DNA of 15,573 bases from assembly GCA_000697335.1 (NCBI GenBank), contig JNEM01007413.1, positions 1 to 15,573 of the forward strand, in the 5' to 3' direction. Positions 1 through 9,308 of the stretch are shown here, piece after piece. The stretch is from Conidiobolus incongruus B7586. Taxonomy: Eukaryota > Entomophthoromycota > Entomophthoromycetes > Entomophthorales > Conidiobolaceae. The position numbers were made by a program, and so were the translations under genes. Below the pieces are notes generated by a model. It worked only from the letters and a program-made list of their open reading frames with translations, did not search any database and was not told where the DNA came from. The stretch's first letter is position 1. Each line of letters opens with the position of its first letter.

Positions 1-1342
1 TTATTATTATAATATAAATTTAATAAAATTATTTAAATAATTAAATTTTATTTAATTTTTGAAAATAAAAGATTAAAAATTATGATAAAATATATATCAT
101 ATTTATATTTATTCAAATAAAATATAAATGTATATCAAAAATTTTATTTTTAACTTAATGAATTAAAAAAATTAAAATTTGAGTAAATAATATTAATATC
201 AAAATTTAAATTAATTATTAATTTAAATTTACAAAAAAATAATTTCATAAAAAACAAGTCATTAAAAAGTAAAAATGATTATTTGATTATAATTATCTAA
301 TATTGAAAAATATTAGATTCTATCATATTATTTTAATATTACAAATTAAAATTAAACACAAAAGAATTGCAACAAAATTTTCGATAACTATTATAGATGA
401 TAAATTTAATAATCATATTAACTAATTATAATTCAAATTATATTATTTTGAACCATAATGGATTCAATGATTTGTTTATCTGCTAAATAATATATTAAAT
501 CATCAAATAATAAAATCGCAATGATTCATTAATTAAAAACTAATAAATTAATAAATTAATTATAATTTAAAAATAATTAATATTAAATAATATCAAAATT
601 GACTTGATTGATAATACTTAAAGGCTTTGACACTATAATGATAATAGTATTGTTTCAAAATTATTAAATTAGATTAAAATAAGATTCAAACTAATTTATA
701 GGTTTAAATGATTGTAATATTCAAATACTGCCTTTATGCATCATATTGATAAAAATATTAAAAATTAATAATATTTTTCATATATGTAATAATTTCAGTA
801 TTAGAATAATTTGATTGTTTAAACATTATTTGAAGTGAATATGTATTTCTTAATTTGAAAATTTTTTTCTGAATCATATCAATTGTTCAAATATTTTAAA
901 TTTGATAATTTTTCACTAAGTTTCCGATCCAAAATTGTTTCAAAATATATCAATCCTTTTTCAAATAATAAATATATATTTTATTCATGTATGTATCAAC
1001 TAATTCCTTGAAATTGACTTTGAAAAAATTATCAAAATTCTATCAAAATAAATAAAAAAGTTGATTTAATGGACAGTCATTTGAAAGAATTTAACCAATA
1101 TTATAATCAATTTTATAAAATATTCAAAAACTATTGATTAATCAAAGGTTAATTTTATTATTTATAAAAATATTATTATTATTATTATTAATATTATGAT
1201 TATGATTATAATTAATGATTGTTATTAAAAGTGTGAGAAAAAAATAAATAAAGCTAAAAAATTGGTTGAAAACGTAGCGATGATGGTGGTAATTGTGAGG
1301 AGATGAATTCGTAAAGCTTTGAAATTTTGGAGAGATAGGCGA
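1..1342. other. AT-rich gene-free DNA (3' flank of the LRG1-like gene)
   Basis: I see no coding exon, tRNA or element here. It is low-complexity A+T sequence with stops in every frame. Base composition changes near 1255, where the sequence becomes richer in G and C up to the LRG1-like stop codon at 1343. On the minus strand the stretch from about 1342 to 1230 is therefore probably the 3' untranslated region of that gene. It includes a T-rich run and TTTATTTATT near 1240-1250. A TTA-type microsatellite lies at 1171-1190. Confidence 0.7.
1171..1190. repeat. (TAT)n trinucleotide microsatellite
   Basis: A perfect TAT/ATT trinucleotide run of 20 bases, continued to about 1219 by degenerate ATTATGATTATGATTATAATTA units. 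It is a simple repeat in AT-rich spacer, with no coding role. Confidence 0.85.
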
Positions 1343-4300
1343 TTAATTGGCTTTAGATGAGTTTGCATTCTTCTTCTTGGATTGAACATAGTTTTCGCAG
1401 CGTTTGAGAATGGCTTCCGGTGTGATTTCCATGCCCTCTTCGATAAGTTCTACCTCAGAGAGAATTTCCGATACGCTGTCGGGTACCTCCCAAAATTCAT
1501 CCTGATAGTTAAGGATGGTGTCGATGGTCTCGATCGCCAGGAACGATTCGTCCTTCGTGAGGTCTTTGTTGTTACCATATAATATGTTGGGCGTGATGAC
1601 TGTAGCTAAATTGGAGAGACCCATTTTACTACCCTTGTCGTCACCAACATTCGCAAATTCTGATACCCACTTGAGGAATACAAATAAACATTCCATCGTG
1701 TCGCGATTGGCTCGAGGTAAGAGACAGCAAGCGAGATGGAGAGCTTTTTTACGAGTTTCCATACCATCAAGTTCTAAATAATAAGAAATTAATAAAATAT
1801 ATCATGTGTATTAATTAATTCAACTTACTTTGAATCGAAACGAAGAGTTTGTATAACTTAAATGTAAAGAGAGGATCGGGTAACATGTTCAAAAATTTCT
1901 TCAAAAGAGCGGCTACTTGAATAGCATTCTCCGATGAGAGATCCACATTGGTTGGATTGCGATCGATCGCTTCAATTAATTCTTTAAGTCGTCGAATATT
2001 GCCATTTTTACGGAAGATACCTTCAACCGACATATCTTTCGTCTTAAGCACTTGGATCATATGATCCACAAAGAAAGGAATACGTAGTGGCTCTGGTCCC
2101 GCTCCCAATCTGGAGTCAATGCCATTTCTTTCGGTCAGAATCTCTAGCGGAACACCAAACATGCCATCAACCTTCTTATTGGGAGTACGCATACCTGCCT
2201 TAAATCTGGACCAGAAACTGGATTTACGGGATCCTGTAAGTTCCAAAAGTTCATCTATGGTATAGAATTGCTCAACGTAGGGTGCAAGACATAATACTGC
2301 TAAATGTTTTACAATAAAGAATTCTAATTGGGAAAGTTGGGAAAGATAGCTGATCTTTTTAGGAGGTACATTTTTAGCGGCTTCAGAATCTTCAATGTTT
2401 TCAGGCTCATCCGTAATATTGGAGGGATCTTCAAATGTGTAAGACTCAATCTTAGCACGCGTTTGACTCGATGTACGCTGACGTTCGAGAGATATTGATT
2501 GAGATTTCTTGGCTTGGACGAGCAGTGATAGGTTATGAATAGATGTAACATGACTAGCTGATCGTCCTCTATTGCGAGGTGCATTGGCGGCTTGTTCAGC
2601 CTTTTCAGCTTCGGATGGGGGAAGAGGTGTTAAAGTAAATTCATCATTGACTGGATCTTCAGCGGATTCATAATCAGTGTCAAGATTCTGATCTCGGTAT
2701 TTAATTCTATTGACTCTAGATAAAGTGCGCTGAGATGCTTCTTCAAATTGGGCGGATGGTTTAGGTACTGGAGAAGGTTCTTTGTTATCCATCTTTGGAT
2801 CAATAGAATTAAGTAATGCGTATAATCTTCGGAGAGAAAGGCGAAGAAGGAAAGAATATTGATCTAAATCTGTAACTCTTTTGAACCCAGTTTTTTCATC
2901 TGGAGTTGCACAACTTTTACAATGAACAACTCCCTTGTTGGTATCGAATGTAGCTTCATCATATCCAATAGCGATACCTCTTGTACATTTGGTACATCTT
3001 AAACAATTAGGATGCCATCTTCGTTTTCCATACCTAAAACATCTCTCTTCAACGGTTTCGCGACAGAAATAACAGAGTTCGGAAGCAATATCAGCTTCAA
3101 GTTTAGCCAGCATCCTCCATTGTTGGGCTTTTTCGCGATCCGCATGAACTGCTAACATTCTCAGAAGATTAGACACTGCTGTGCGAGAACCATAAACACG
3201 TTCCTAAAATAGTAAAAATGTTTAAAGAGAGTTAAACAAAAAACAAACAATAATATTACAAGTTTTAAAGCACCGACTAAAGCCACTCTAATTAAACTTT
3301 TGAGATAATGAGCGACACCTGTGACGAGAGGGAACAATTCCTGAGCAATACCCATTGGATTTTTGATATATCCTTTAGATTGGGACAATAACGAGAAAAA
3401 TCCAATGACTTTCCTGCAGAGAAGTTTAGGCTCTTGGTTAAAAGCTAAAAATGTTTCCAATTGGTTAAATAAATATAAAATATAAAATATATGGAATACC
3501 TAAAGAATCTTCATTTTGGTTTAAATGCGCTTCAATACGATCGATTGCCGTGAATAAAATTTCAACATGAATGGTGAATTTTTCGGCCATTTTTACGCCG
3601 TCTCTATAATTCCCGTGAGATACGTGAATTAACATATCGGAAATGCAGGAAGCTGAAGACTCTTCAAATCCCGATAGAGTAGACCAGATGTATTGCGCTT
3701 TAACTTCCGTTTTTTCTTGCTCTCGTCGCAAATCTTCTACAGTCATATTCCCGTCTAATGATTAATTTGGAGATTAATTCCCAAGATGAAACTGAATTAG
3801 AATATTAGAATAACCTTTGGCAGCTGCAAAAGCTTTTGGAGGACCCAATTTAACATTCCAAAACTATTCAAAATTTTAAAAAAATTAGAATAAAAGGTGT
3901 TGATTCTTAATAAGAAAAATGAATTTTAGAGTTCTTACTTTACTAATCATATAACATTCCGGATGCCATCTCAAATTTTGGTCATTTTGTTTCGTTTCAA
4001 CAAATTTACGGATAATAGGAACTTCACAACCCGCACATTTAGTTGCAGCGTGAAGAGAATAGTGGTAGTGACATAAAACTTGACCTTCATGCTCATAATA
4101 AGAGTCGTTAGGTCCGAAAGCTGTAGAACATTCGGAGCAAGTAAAGTGATCAACGTGATATTTTTTACCGCAAGCTGTAATAAATTGACCTTGGATTAAA
4201 CCTTGACAAGTGTGACAAACGTGTCTCATCCTTCTATAATAATCTTTCTCGCATAAAGGATATAATTTCCCATCTTGACCAGTTACTGAAACGTATTTGG

Positions 4301-4596
4301 TACTAACAACTTCTGAACAGTCCTAAAATTTTATTATTATTTTTATATAATTTTTTATTATTATAGTAATAAATAAAAATATAAAGAATAAAATTATCAA
4401 TTAATAAATGAGTAAAAATTAATAATAGATAAATTATTACTAGGCATTGAAAACAGTCGAGATGGTAATAACCTCCCAAAGCTCTCACAAATAAACCCTC
4501 CATACTTTTACCGCAATGGGAGCATTGATGGTTAAAAGGTGTGGCCTTCGGCAATGAAGAGTATTCCACCTTCGTTATTGAAGTATCCGGCACCAT
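1343..4596 (-). CDS. LRG1: LRG1-like LIM-domain Rho GTPase-activating protein, 7 exons, 944 aa
   Basis: Stimulates GTP hydrolysis by a Rho-type GTPase. Characterised relatives (yeast Lrg1, fission yeast Rga1) act on Rho1 in cell-wall synthesis and polarised growth, and that role is inferred here. Minus-strand exons: 4596-4441, 4322-3939, 3863-3815, 3754-3500, 3444-3260, 3203-1829, 1773-1343. The introns are 118, 75, 60, 55, 56 and 55 bp, all GT-AG, and every junction keeps frame. LIM1 spans residues 25-79 and LIM2 88-139. A half LIM (C148, C151, H172, C175) follows, then the conserved FWNVKL segment. The last LIM spans 387-441. The RhoGAP domain starts near 692 and runs to about 890. Its arginine finger is R741 in GIFRKNG, with K778 in LLKKFLNMLPDPL and N864 in LATVITPN, so it should be catalytically active. 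The linker at 480-620 is polar and disordered. The length is close to the yeast protein (about 1,017 aa). An in-frame TAA two codons upstream fixes the start. The third intron has an atypical GTTATT donor. Confidence 0.95.
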
Positions 4597-4744
4597 AACT
4601 TATTGAATATTACTTAATAAAATTGAACAGTACTCAATATTAAACCCAGTGATAATAATACTATTCACACAACGAATTAACTATTTTTCAAATATAATAA
4701 TACTGATAAATTATAACTCAAAGAATAATATTGAAAAAAATACT

Positions 4745-4770
4745 ATTATAATTATAATTATAATTATTAA
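4745..4770. repeat. TATAAT-type simple repeat
   Basis: Tandem, self-complementary ATTATA/TATAAT units, about four copies with slight degeneracy. It lies about 150-175 bp upstream of the LRG1-like start codon. It is most simply read as low-complexity DNA, although such A/T runs may exclude nucleosomes in promoters. Confidence 0.6.
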
Positions 4771-5095
4771 TATTATTTTAAAAAAATTATTAAATGACAA
4801 AAAATATTAATTGATAAAGATTAAATAATAATAAAACAACAATAATAACAACAATCTTAAAAACAGACTAAATTAAATTTTGAATTTTTAAGAATCCCTC
4901 AATTATTTTCAATATTATTCGTCAACTCAAGGAAATTTTATCTGAATTAAACTAAATTTAATAATGATTTTATTGGTTGAATGCTTGAGGTATTGTTTAC
5001 AATATCTCAGATTTTTTTTAACTGTTTGTTGGTATTTTTTGTATTTGACTATTGTATTGTTATAGTCTGTTTGGTTAGAGTATTTAATATTCTTT

Positions 5096-5112
5096 AGCAT
5101 TTATTAAATGCT
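5096..5112. repeat. 17-bp perfect palindrome with a 3-base spacer
   Basis: AGCATTT, three bases (ATT), AAATGCT. The two 7-base arms are exactly complementary. It sits in the spacer about 500 bp upstream of the LRG1-like start. It could be a dimeric factor site or chance, since arms rich in A and T arise easily here. Confidence 0.4.
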
Positions 5113-5388
5113 CAATCTTTACAAGTGAGCTAATTCAATATTTTTCAACAATTGAATACACAGAAATCATTCAATATCCAACATTTTACCAAATACATTA
5201 ACAACTATGAACCCCTTGATTTTGTGGAGTGATTAAAATTTACATTTCAAATAATCCATATTTATCATTCCCAATAAAAATTTCATTATGAATTAGCATA
5301 TTTTATTAAAATTATAATATATTAATATTGACTAGTATATAAAATAGTAACTGAATTGATAATACATTCCCAAAATTAAATTGATTAT

Positions 5389-5583
5389 ATGGATCTGTTT
5401 CGGATTCATAGAGTTATAGCAATGAGATCCTTAAACCAATTTAATCGGAAAATGTGTATCGAATGTTTGGATTTTAAGTCTAGTTACCAAGTTGGTCACT
5501 TGGAATGTACTACATTAATCCAGGTCTTAACTATTCAACTTGTTGAAATAGATAATTTTTGTCAAAGTTCTCTGTATTATTAG
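5389..5583 (+). CDS. doubtful 64-codon ORF, unrecognised
   Basis: An ATG-to-TAG reading frame of 64 codons in a patch somewhat richer in G and C than its surroundings. The predicted peptide starts MDLFRIHRVIAMRSL, contains four cysteines (CIEC, LEC, NFC), and has no signal peptide, membrane segment or family motif I recognise. It lies downstream of the convergent uS2m gene with no obvious promoter. It could be a small species-specific gene, an exon of a noncoding transcript, or a decayed piece of older coding sequence. I favour no function and list it so that the patch is not overlooked. Confidence 0.2.
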   Translation: MDLFRIHRVIAMRSLNQFNRKMCIECLDFKSSYQVGHLECTTLIQVLTIQLVEIDNFCQSSLYY

Positions 5584-5811
5584 ATATATAATATTGGATG
5601 CTGATTTAAGTCTAAATGCTCAAGTATGATTATGTTAAACTATACATTAACATTATCAATGATTTAAATTATATTATATTAAAATAGATAGTATTATTTT
5701 AATTAGAAACTATTAAATAATTAAAATGATGTAGAAAATAAATAAATATATAATTAAAAAAATAAATTTAATTGTCTAATTTATAAATTATTTGATGAAG
5801 ATATGATTTAA

Positions 5812-6792
5812 TTATAAATCTTCTGGATCCAATCCACTCGCAACAGCTTCGATTTCTCTTTGCTTCTTTTCGGCCATTCTCTTGCTGGCGAGCTCCACTT
5901 TCTGTTGTTCGGCAATCTTCTTGTCCATTTCTCTCAATCTGAAGCCTTCTTCACCGGCTTTGCTCAAGACGCCGAGGACAAGTTGGAGGGCACGGATGCT
6001 ATCGTCGTTACCGGGGATAGGGTATGTAACACCAGTGGGATCTTGATCGGAGTCGATGATACTGATGGTGGGGATATTGGCCTTGGTAGCTTCAGCAATA
6101 GCTCTCTTACTGCTGGAATAGTTCATGACGACCAAAAGATCAGGAGTGTGGAAATATTTGCCACCAGCATCCAATTCAACGGTATCGGGGTCACGTTCAT
6201 AGTATTGACTGTGTTGTAAGACGACATCTCTGTTGGTAATGGTACCAGGAACCCAGCGTGTGTATTGATAGTAAGCTCTTGAACGCTTGGCAGCTTCAAT
6301 CGTAGATTCTGCTAACTGGGGCATATGACTCAAAAAGAGAATAATACCACCAGCTCTGCTGACATCCTTGACAACACCACAAGCTCTCTTAAGATGAGCG
6401 AGAGTCAATTCTAAATTGAAAATACTAATACCAGCTCTTGTACCGTAAATATAAGGCAAGTTCTTTTGATTTAAAATTTCGGCATTGGCACCAAGATGAA
6501 GACCTGACTCCAACATTTGAGCCATTGTTAATTCGTAAGAAGATTGATAATTTTGGGATTGGTAAGGTGAACGGTGTAATTGTTGAGTACCAATTTGGTG
6601 ATATTCGGGAATTAACTCACTTAATCTCTTGTTAATATCAATATTTTGGTTGGTGATATTCCCAGTGTTTAAGCTCTCTAAAATGCTGTTGACGGGATTT
6701 TGAATTTGTTGGTAAGATTTTGTCAAAGTTTGAAATTGTCTCAAACCTCTAAATTGTTTAGTTGTTTCCAATAAATTACGATATAATCTCAT
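5812..6792 (-). CDS. MRP4: mitochondrial small-subunit ribosomal protein uS2m (MRP4 family), 326 aa, no intron
   Basis: A structural protein of the mitochondrial small ribosomal subunit, made in the cytosol and imported. Residues 1-30 are basic and hydroxylated with almost no acidic residues (MRLYRNLLETTKQFRGLRQF...), as in a mitochondrial targeting presequence. A Q/N-rich linker follows to about 85. The uS2 domain spans about 90-280. It includes MLESGLHLGA (93-102), which corresponds to the uS2 N-terminal signature region, YGTRAGISIFNLE (116-128), and the C-terminal signature block PDLLVVMNYSSSKRAIAEA (217-235). Next comes NIPTISIIDSDQDP (239-252), then YPIPGNDDS (257-265). The last 40 residues are a charged K/E-rich helix. 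An in-frame TAA four codons upstream and an A at -3 support this start. It is the only intronless gene of the four. The codon third positions are richer in G and C than the flanks, as expected of a well-expressed gene. Confidence 0.96.
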   Translation of the reverse strand: MRLYRNLLETTKQFRGLRQFQTLTKSYQQIQNPVNSILESLNTGNITNQNIDINKRLSELIPEYHQIGTQQLHRSPYQSQNYQSSYELTMAQMLESGLHLGANAEILNQKNLPYIYGTRAGISIFNLELTLAHLKRACGVVKDVSRAGGIILFLSHMPQLAESTIEAAKRSRAYYQYTRWVPGTITNRDVVLQHSQYYERDPDTVELDAGGKYFHTPDLLVVMNYSSSKRAIAEATKANIPTISIIDSDQDPTGVTYPIPGNDDSIRALQLVLGVLSKAGEEGFRLREMDKKIAEQQKVELASKRMAEKKQREIEAVASGLDPEDL

Positions 6793-7349
6793 TTTGAATT
6801 CTTATTCTAGATCTATTATTAGTATTTTGAATGATAAAAATTTTAATCTATAAACCTTAGAATATATATAATAAATAAATAATTGAAAATTTTTATAAAT
6901 TTAACAAAAAAATTATTTTAAATATTATACTTAATTATTTAAAAGTATCTATTTTTATGTAAATTTTCAAATAGTTTATTACTAGGTTTTTTGCTAAAAT
7001 TTATAAATTGATTTAATTATTAATCTCAAATTATGGGATGTAAATTTGATTTTGAAATATCAGCAGTATTGATCATAAGTTATAACCAAACATCAAAATA
7101 TTAAGACTAAATATGAAATAATAACAACTTTAATATCTGGTATTTAGTGATCAATTAACTTTTTGATATACATAAAATTTTAATTTTCTCTTCTAATATT
7201 TTTTTCATACTAATAAAATTTTGATTCGAGTATGAATCATTTTTTTTTAAAATATATCAATATCTTATTTGAAAAAATTGTTTATATATAATGCAATAAT
7301 AAATTTCGTAATTTAATAAAATTTTCCCTGCTTTTCGAAAATATACTGG

Positions 7350-7377
7350 ATATTCAATATTCAATATTCAATATCCA
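7350..7377. repeat. four tandem ATATTCA heptamers
   Basis: Three perfect ATATTCA units (7350-7356, 7357-7363, 7364-7370) are followed by a fourth with one change (ATATCCA). The block also forms a dyad, TGGATATT at 7347-7354 and AATATCCA at 7370-7377. It lies about 90 bp left of the inserted island. It is probably a replication-slippage microrepeat. Confidence 0.75.
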
Positions 7378-7468
7378 AATAATTTGAATAGAAAATTTTT
7401 GGTATTTAATTAGTCATGTTCAAGCTGCTGGAAACTAAATACATGGTTGAAAACTTTAAAACATTATA

Positions 7469-7936
7469 ATTGTGTCGGGTGTTAACACTGACAACAATGG
7501 GCTTTACGGGCTTAAACGGGGAATCGCCAGTGGTAAACGATAAATTACCACGTAATTAAGGGAAATTATTGGGGTTCACCAAAGTAGGTGAAAATGACTT
7601 GTTACGAATCGGGTTCTTTGAATAAAGTAAATATCTCACGCTCGTCACGACTCAACACTTTTGTGAGGGTTACGAGAAAAACTTAGAGACGGTATACTTT
7701 TGAAAATGAAGATAGAAGATGTGTTTATTAGTTTGCTTGTGATAATCTTATATTAGGTTCCATTGTTGATTTTTGTGGACATGAACAACTTACGGGCAGA
7801 AAGTAATAGGATCAATTAGTTCATGGGGTGTGATATCTCCAATGTGACTTCTCGAATCCTGCGGTAATCGGAGTTTCTTGAGTAATTGACAGGATTATTC
7901 TCCATCAATTGATATCAAATTTCAATAATAAACAAT
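7469..7936. mobile_element. probable old solo LTR or short non-autonomous insertion
   Basis: A compact island of G+C-richer DNA in a very AT-rich spacer, with abrupt edges and no coding capacity. Its left end reads TGTGTCGGG, as many LTRs begin with TG. Three boundary choices are possible. At 7469-7936 it is flanked by the 8-base direct repeat ACATTATA (7461-7468 and 7937-7944) and has terminal inverted ATTGT...ACAAT. At 7471-7924 it has TG...CA ends and the 5-base repeat ATAAT, as usual for Ty1/Ty3-type LTRs. At 7473-7907 it has TG...CA ends and the 4-base repeat ATTG. AT-rich flanks make short repeats likely by chance, so none is certain. An AATAAA lies at 7927-7932. No internal gag-pol region is present, so this would be a solo LTR, and the family cannot be named. 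A structured noncoding RNA gene is the main alternative. Confidence 0.45.
7473..7493. repeat. palindrome at the left edge of the island
   Basis: A perfect 10-base palindrome GTGTTAACAC (7479-7488) sits inside a wider dyad, TGTC at 7473-7476 and GACA at 7490-7493, offset by one base. It is the first recognisable sequence of the G+C-richer island and may be an element-end or protein-binding feature. Confidence 0.6.
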
Positions 7937-7984
7937 ACATTATAGTTTGTAATTAATTGTTTATTATATTGAAATTCATTTGAT
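7914..7984. repeat. long imperfect inverted repeat spanning the right edge of the island
   Basis: The left arm is 7914-7936 (ATCAAATTTCAATAATAAACAAT) and the right arm 7956-7984. The right arm, reverse-complemented, matches all 23 left-arm bases apart from insertions of four and two bases. The loop is 7937-7955. The left arm lies inside the widest version of the inserted island and the right arm outside it, so the hairpin straddles the proposed junction. Confidence 0.65.
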
Positions 7985-9308
7985 TCGATTTATTGATTTT
8001 ATATAGACACGATATTGATAAAAAGAATATTAGTTGATATTATTCATTCAATATATTGGAATTAATAAAAGTTTTTGATTTGAATAATAAAATAAAATAT
8101 AGTATTCTTTATAATTTAAATTTAACAAATATATTATGGAAATATCAGAAAAAGATTAATGAGAATAATTTTTATATTTATTTTTATCTTAATTCTATCA
8201 GTTATTAAATTTGTATATATCAATAATTTGAATTTTTGAATAATTCGATAAATTGAGTTTTTTTGTTTAGATTTAATTCTAAATGATATCAGCTATTATA
8301 CTTGAGCTTTATTGCACATGTAATAATAGTAATTATATATTAAAATAAAGATATTCCAATCATCATATATAAAGTTAAAAGTGATTGATCGTTATTTAGT
8401 TATTTAAAAATTTTGATTGCATATACATATTAATTTAGTAAATGGTTTGATACTTAAAAATTCATCTTAATATTCATATATGATCTCAAAATATGGGTTA
8501 AATTAATTAAGCCTATATTTTATTATAAAGGAATCTCAAAAAATTTCAATCTTTTAATTTCATAAGTTTTAAACAATATTTATTAATTAATATTAGTGTA
8601 TAAAGCAGTGTTTTGATATGAAAAAAAATCCATGATATATTTCAAGCAAATGATATATTTTGAACCGATATGATTTCCTTTTAAACATCAACTTAAAAAG
8701 ATACACTCGAGCTTATTATATAGTATACTTAGTTAATAATTGATTCTTTTAGTAAATTTTAATATATTTAATAAGCTATTTTTATCACAATTAAATTGGA
8801 CAATATATCATAAAATTTAATTTTCATTATTACGTAAATAGAGTCAAAAATATCAACTAGTTAATAAAAAGTTAATTACATTTTTCAATTAGGTGTAATT
8901 GAATTATAAATTATTAACTTTCATACTATCATTGTATAAAATAAAAATCTCCGTTTTAGCAAGATTGGACAATTAAAGTAAGAGGTTTGGAATTCGGGGA
9001 TTTAAAGATATTTTTAACTTGTGTATAATTTATAAATTGAATAGTTTTTTAGTTTACTATTTCTAAAGATATTTTTATATAATGCAATAAAAAATTACAA
9101 ATAATATTGGTTCTATACTTCGTAAAATATATTTTTGAATTTTAAATATCAAAAATTTTAAATTGAATTGTGCATTATTATTGAAACAATTGTTGTATTT
9201 ACAATCAAATAATAGTCAAAAGTTAATCCCATTAAATTACATTAGTCTCAAAAAATGATCTTAATTACATCCAAATTGAACACATCACTTCTTGATCAAT
9301 TTTAAATC

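Larger units (their letters stand above)
4597..5811. other. AT-rich spacer between LRG1-like and uS2m genes
   Basis: This holds the promoter of the minus-strand LRG1-like gene (right of 4596) and the 3' flank of the uS2m gene (left of 5812). Most of it is A+T-rich with no coding signal. Visible items are a TATAAT/ATTATA simple repeat at about 4745-4770, an ATTGG (CCAAT on the minus strand) near 4971-4975, and a short palindrome AGCATTTattAAATGCT at 5096-5112. There is also a slightly G+C-richer patch around 5389-5583, listed separately. Confidence 0.65.
6793..9308. other. long AT-rich spacer between divergently transcribed genes
   Basis: The uS2m gene runs left from 6792 and the CENP-C-motif gene runs right from 9309, so both promoters lie in this 2.5-kb stretch. 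No exon or tRNA is visible. The only segment clearly out of keeping is the G+C-richer island at about 7470-7936. For example, 26 of 60 bases are G or C at 7501-7560, against 9 of 60 at 7201-7260. A short tandem repeat at 7350-7377 and a long hairpin at 7914-7984 flank that island. From 7985 to 9308 I see nothing beyond A+T-rich low-complexity DNA. Confidence 0.65.

Noticed and set aside
1382-1781. Two plus-strand reading frames of 66 and 88 codons
   Set aside because: They lie opposite the last exon of the LRG1-like gene, whose minus-strand frame encodes the conserved RhoGAP C-terminal half. They are antisense shadows.
5860-6635. Plus-strand frames of 119 and 65 codons
   Set aside because: Antisense to the uS2m gene. 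Their predicted peptides have no family features, while the minus-strand product is a clear ribosomal protein.
7469-7936. A tRNA, snRNA, SRP RNA or RNase P RNA in the G+C-richer island
   Set aside because: No tRNA A/B-box cloverleaf and none of the conserved sequence blocks of these RNAs could be recognised. An unknown RNA remains possible and is listed as a finding.
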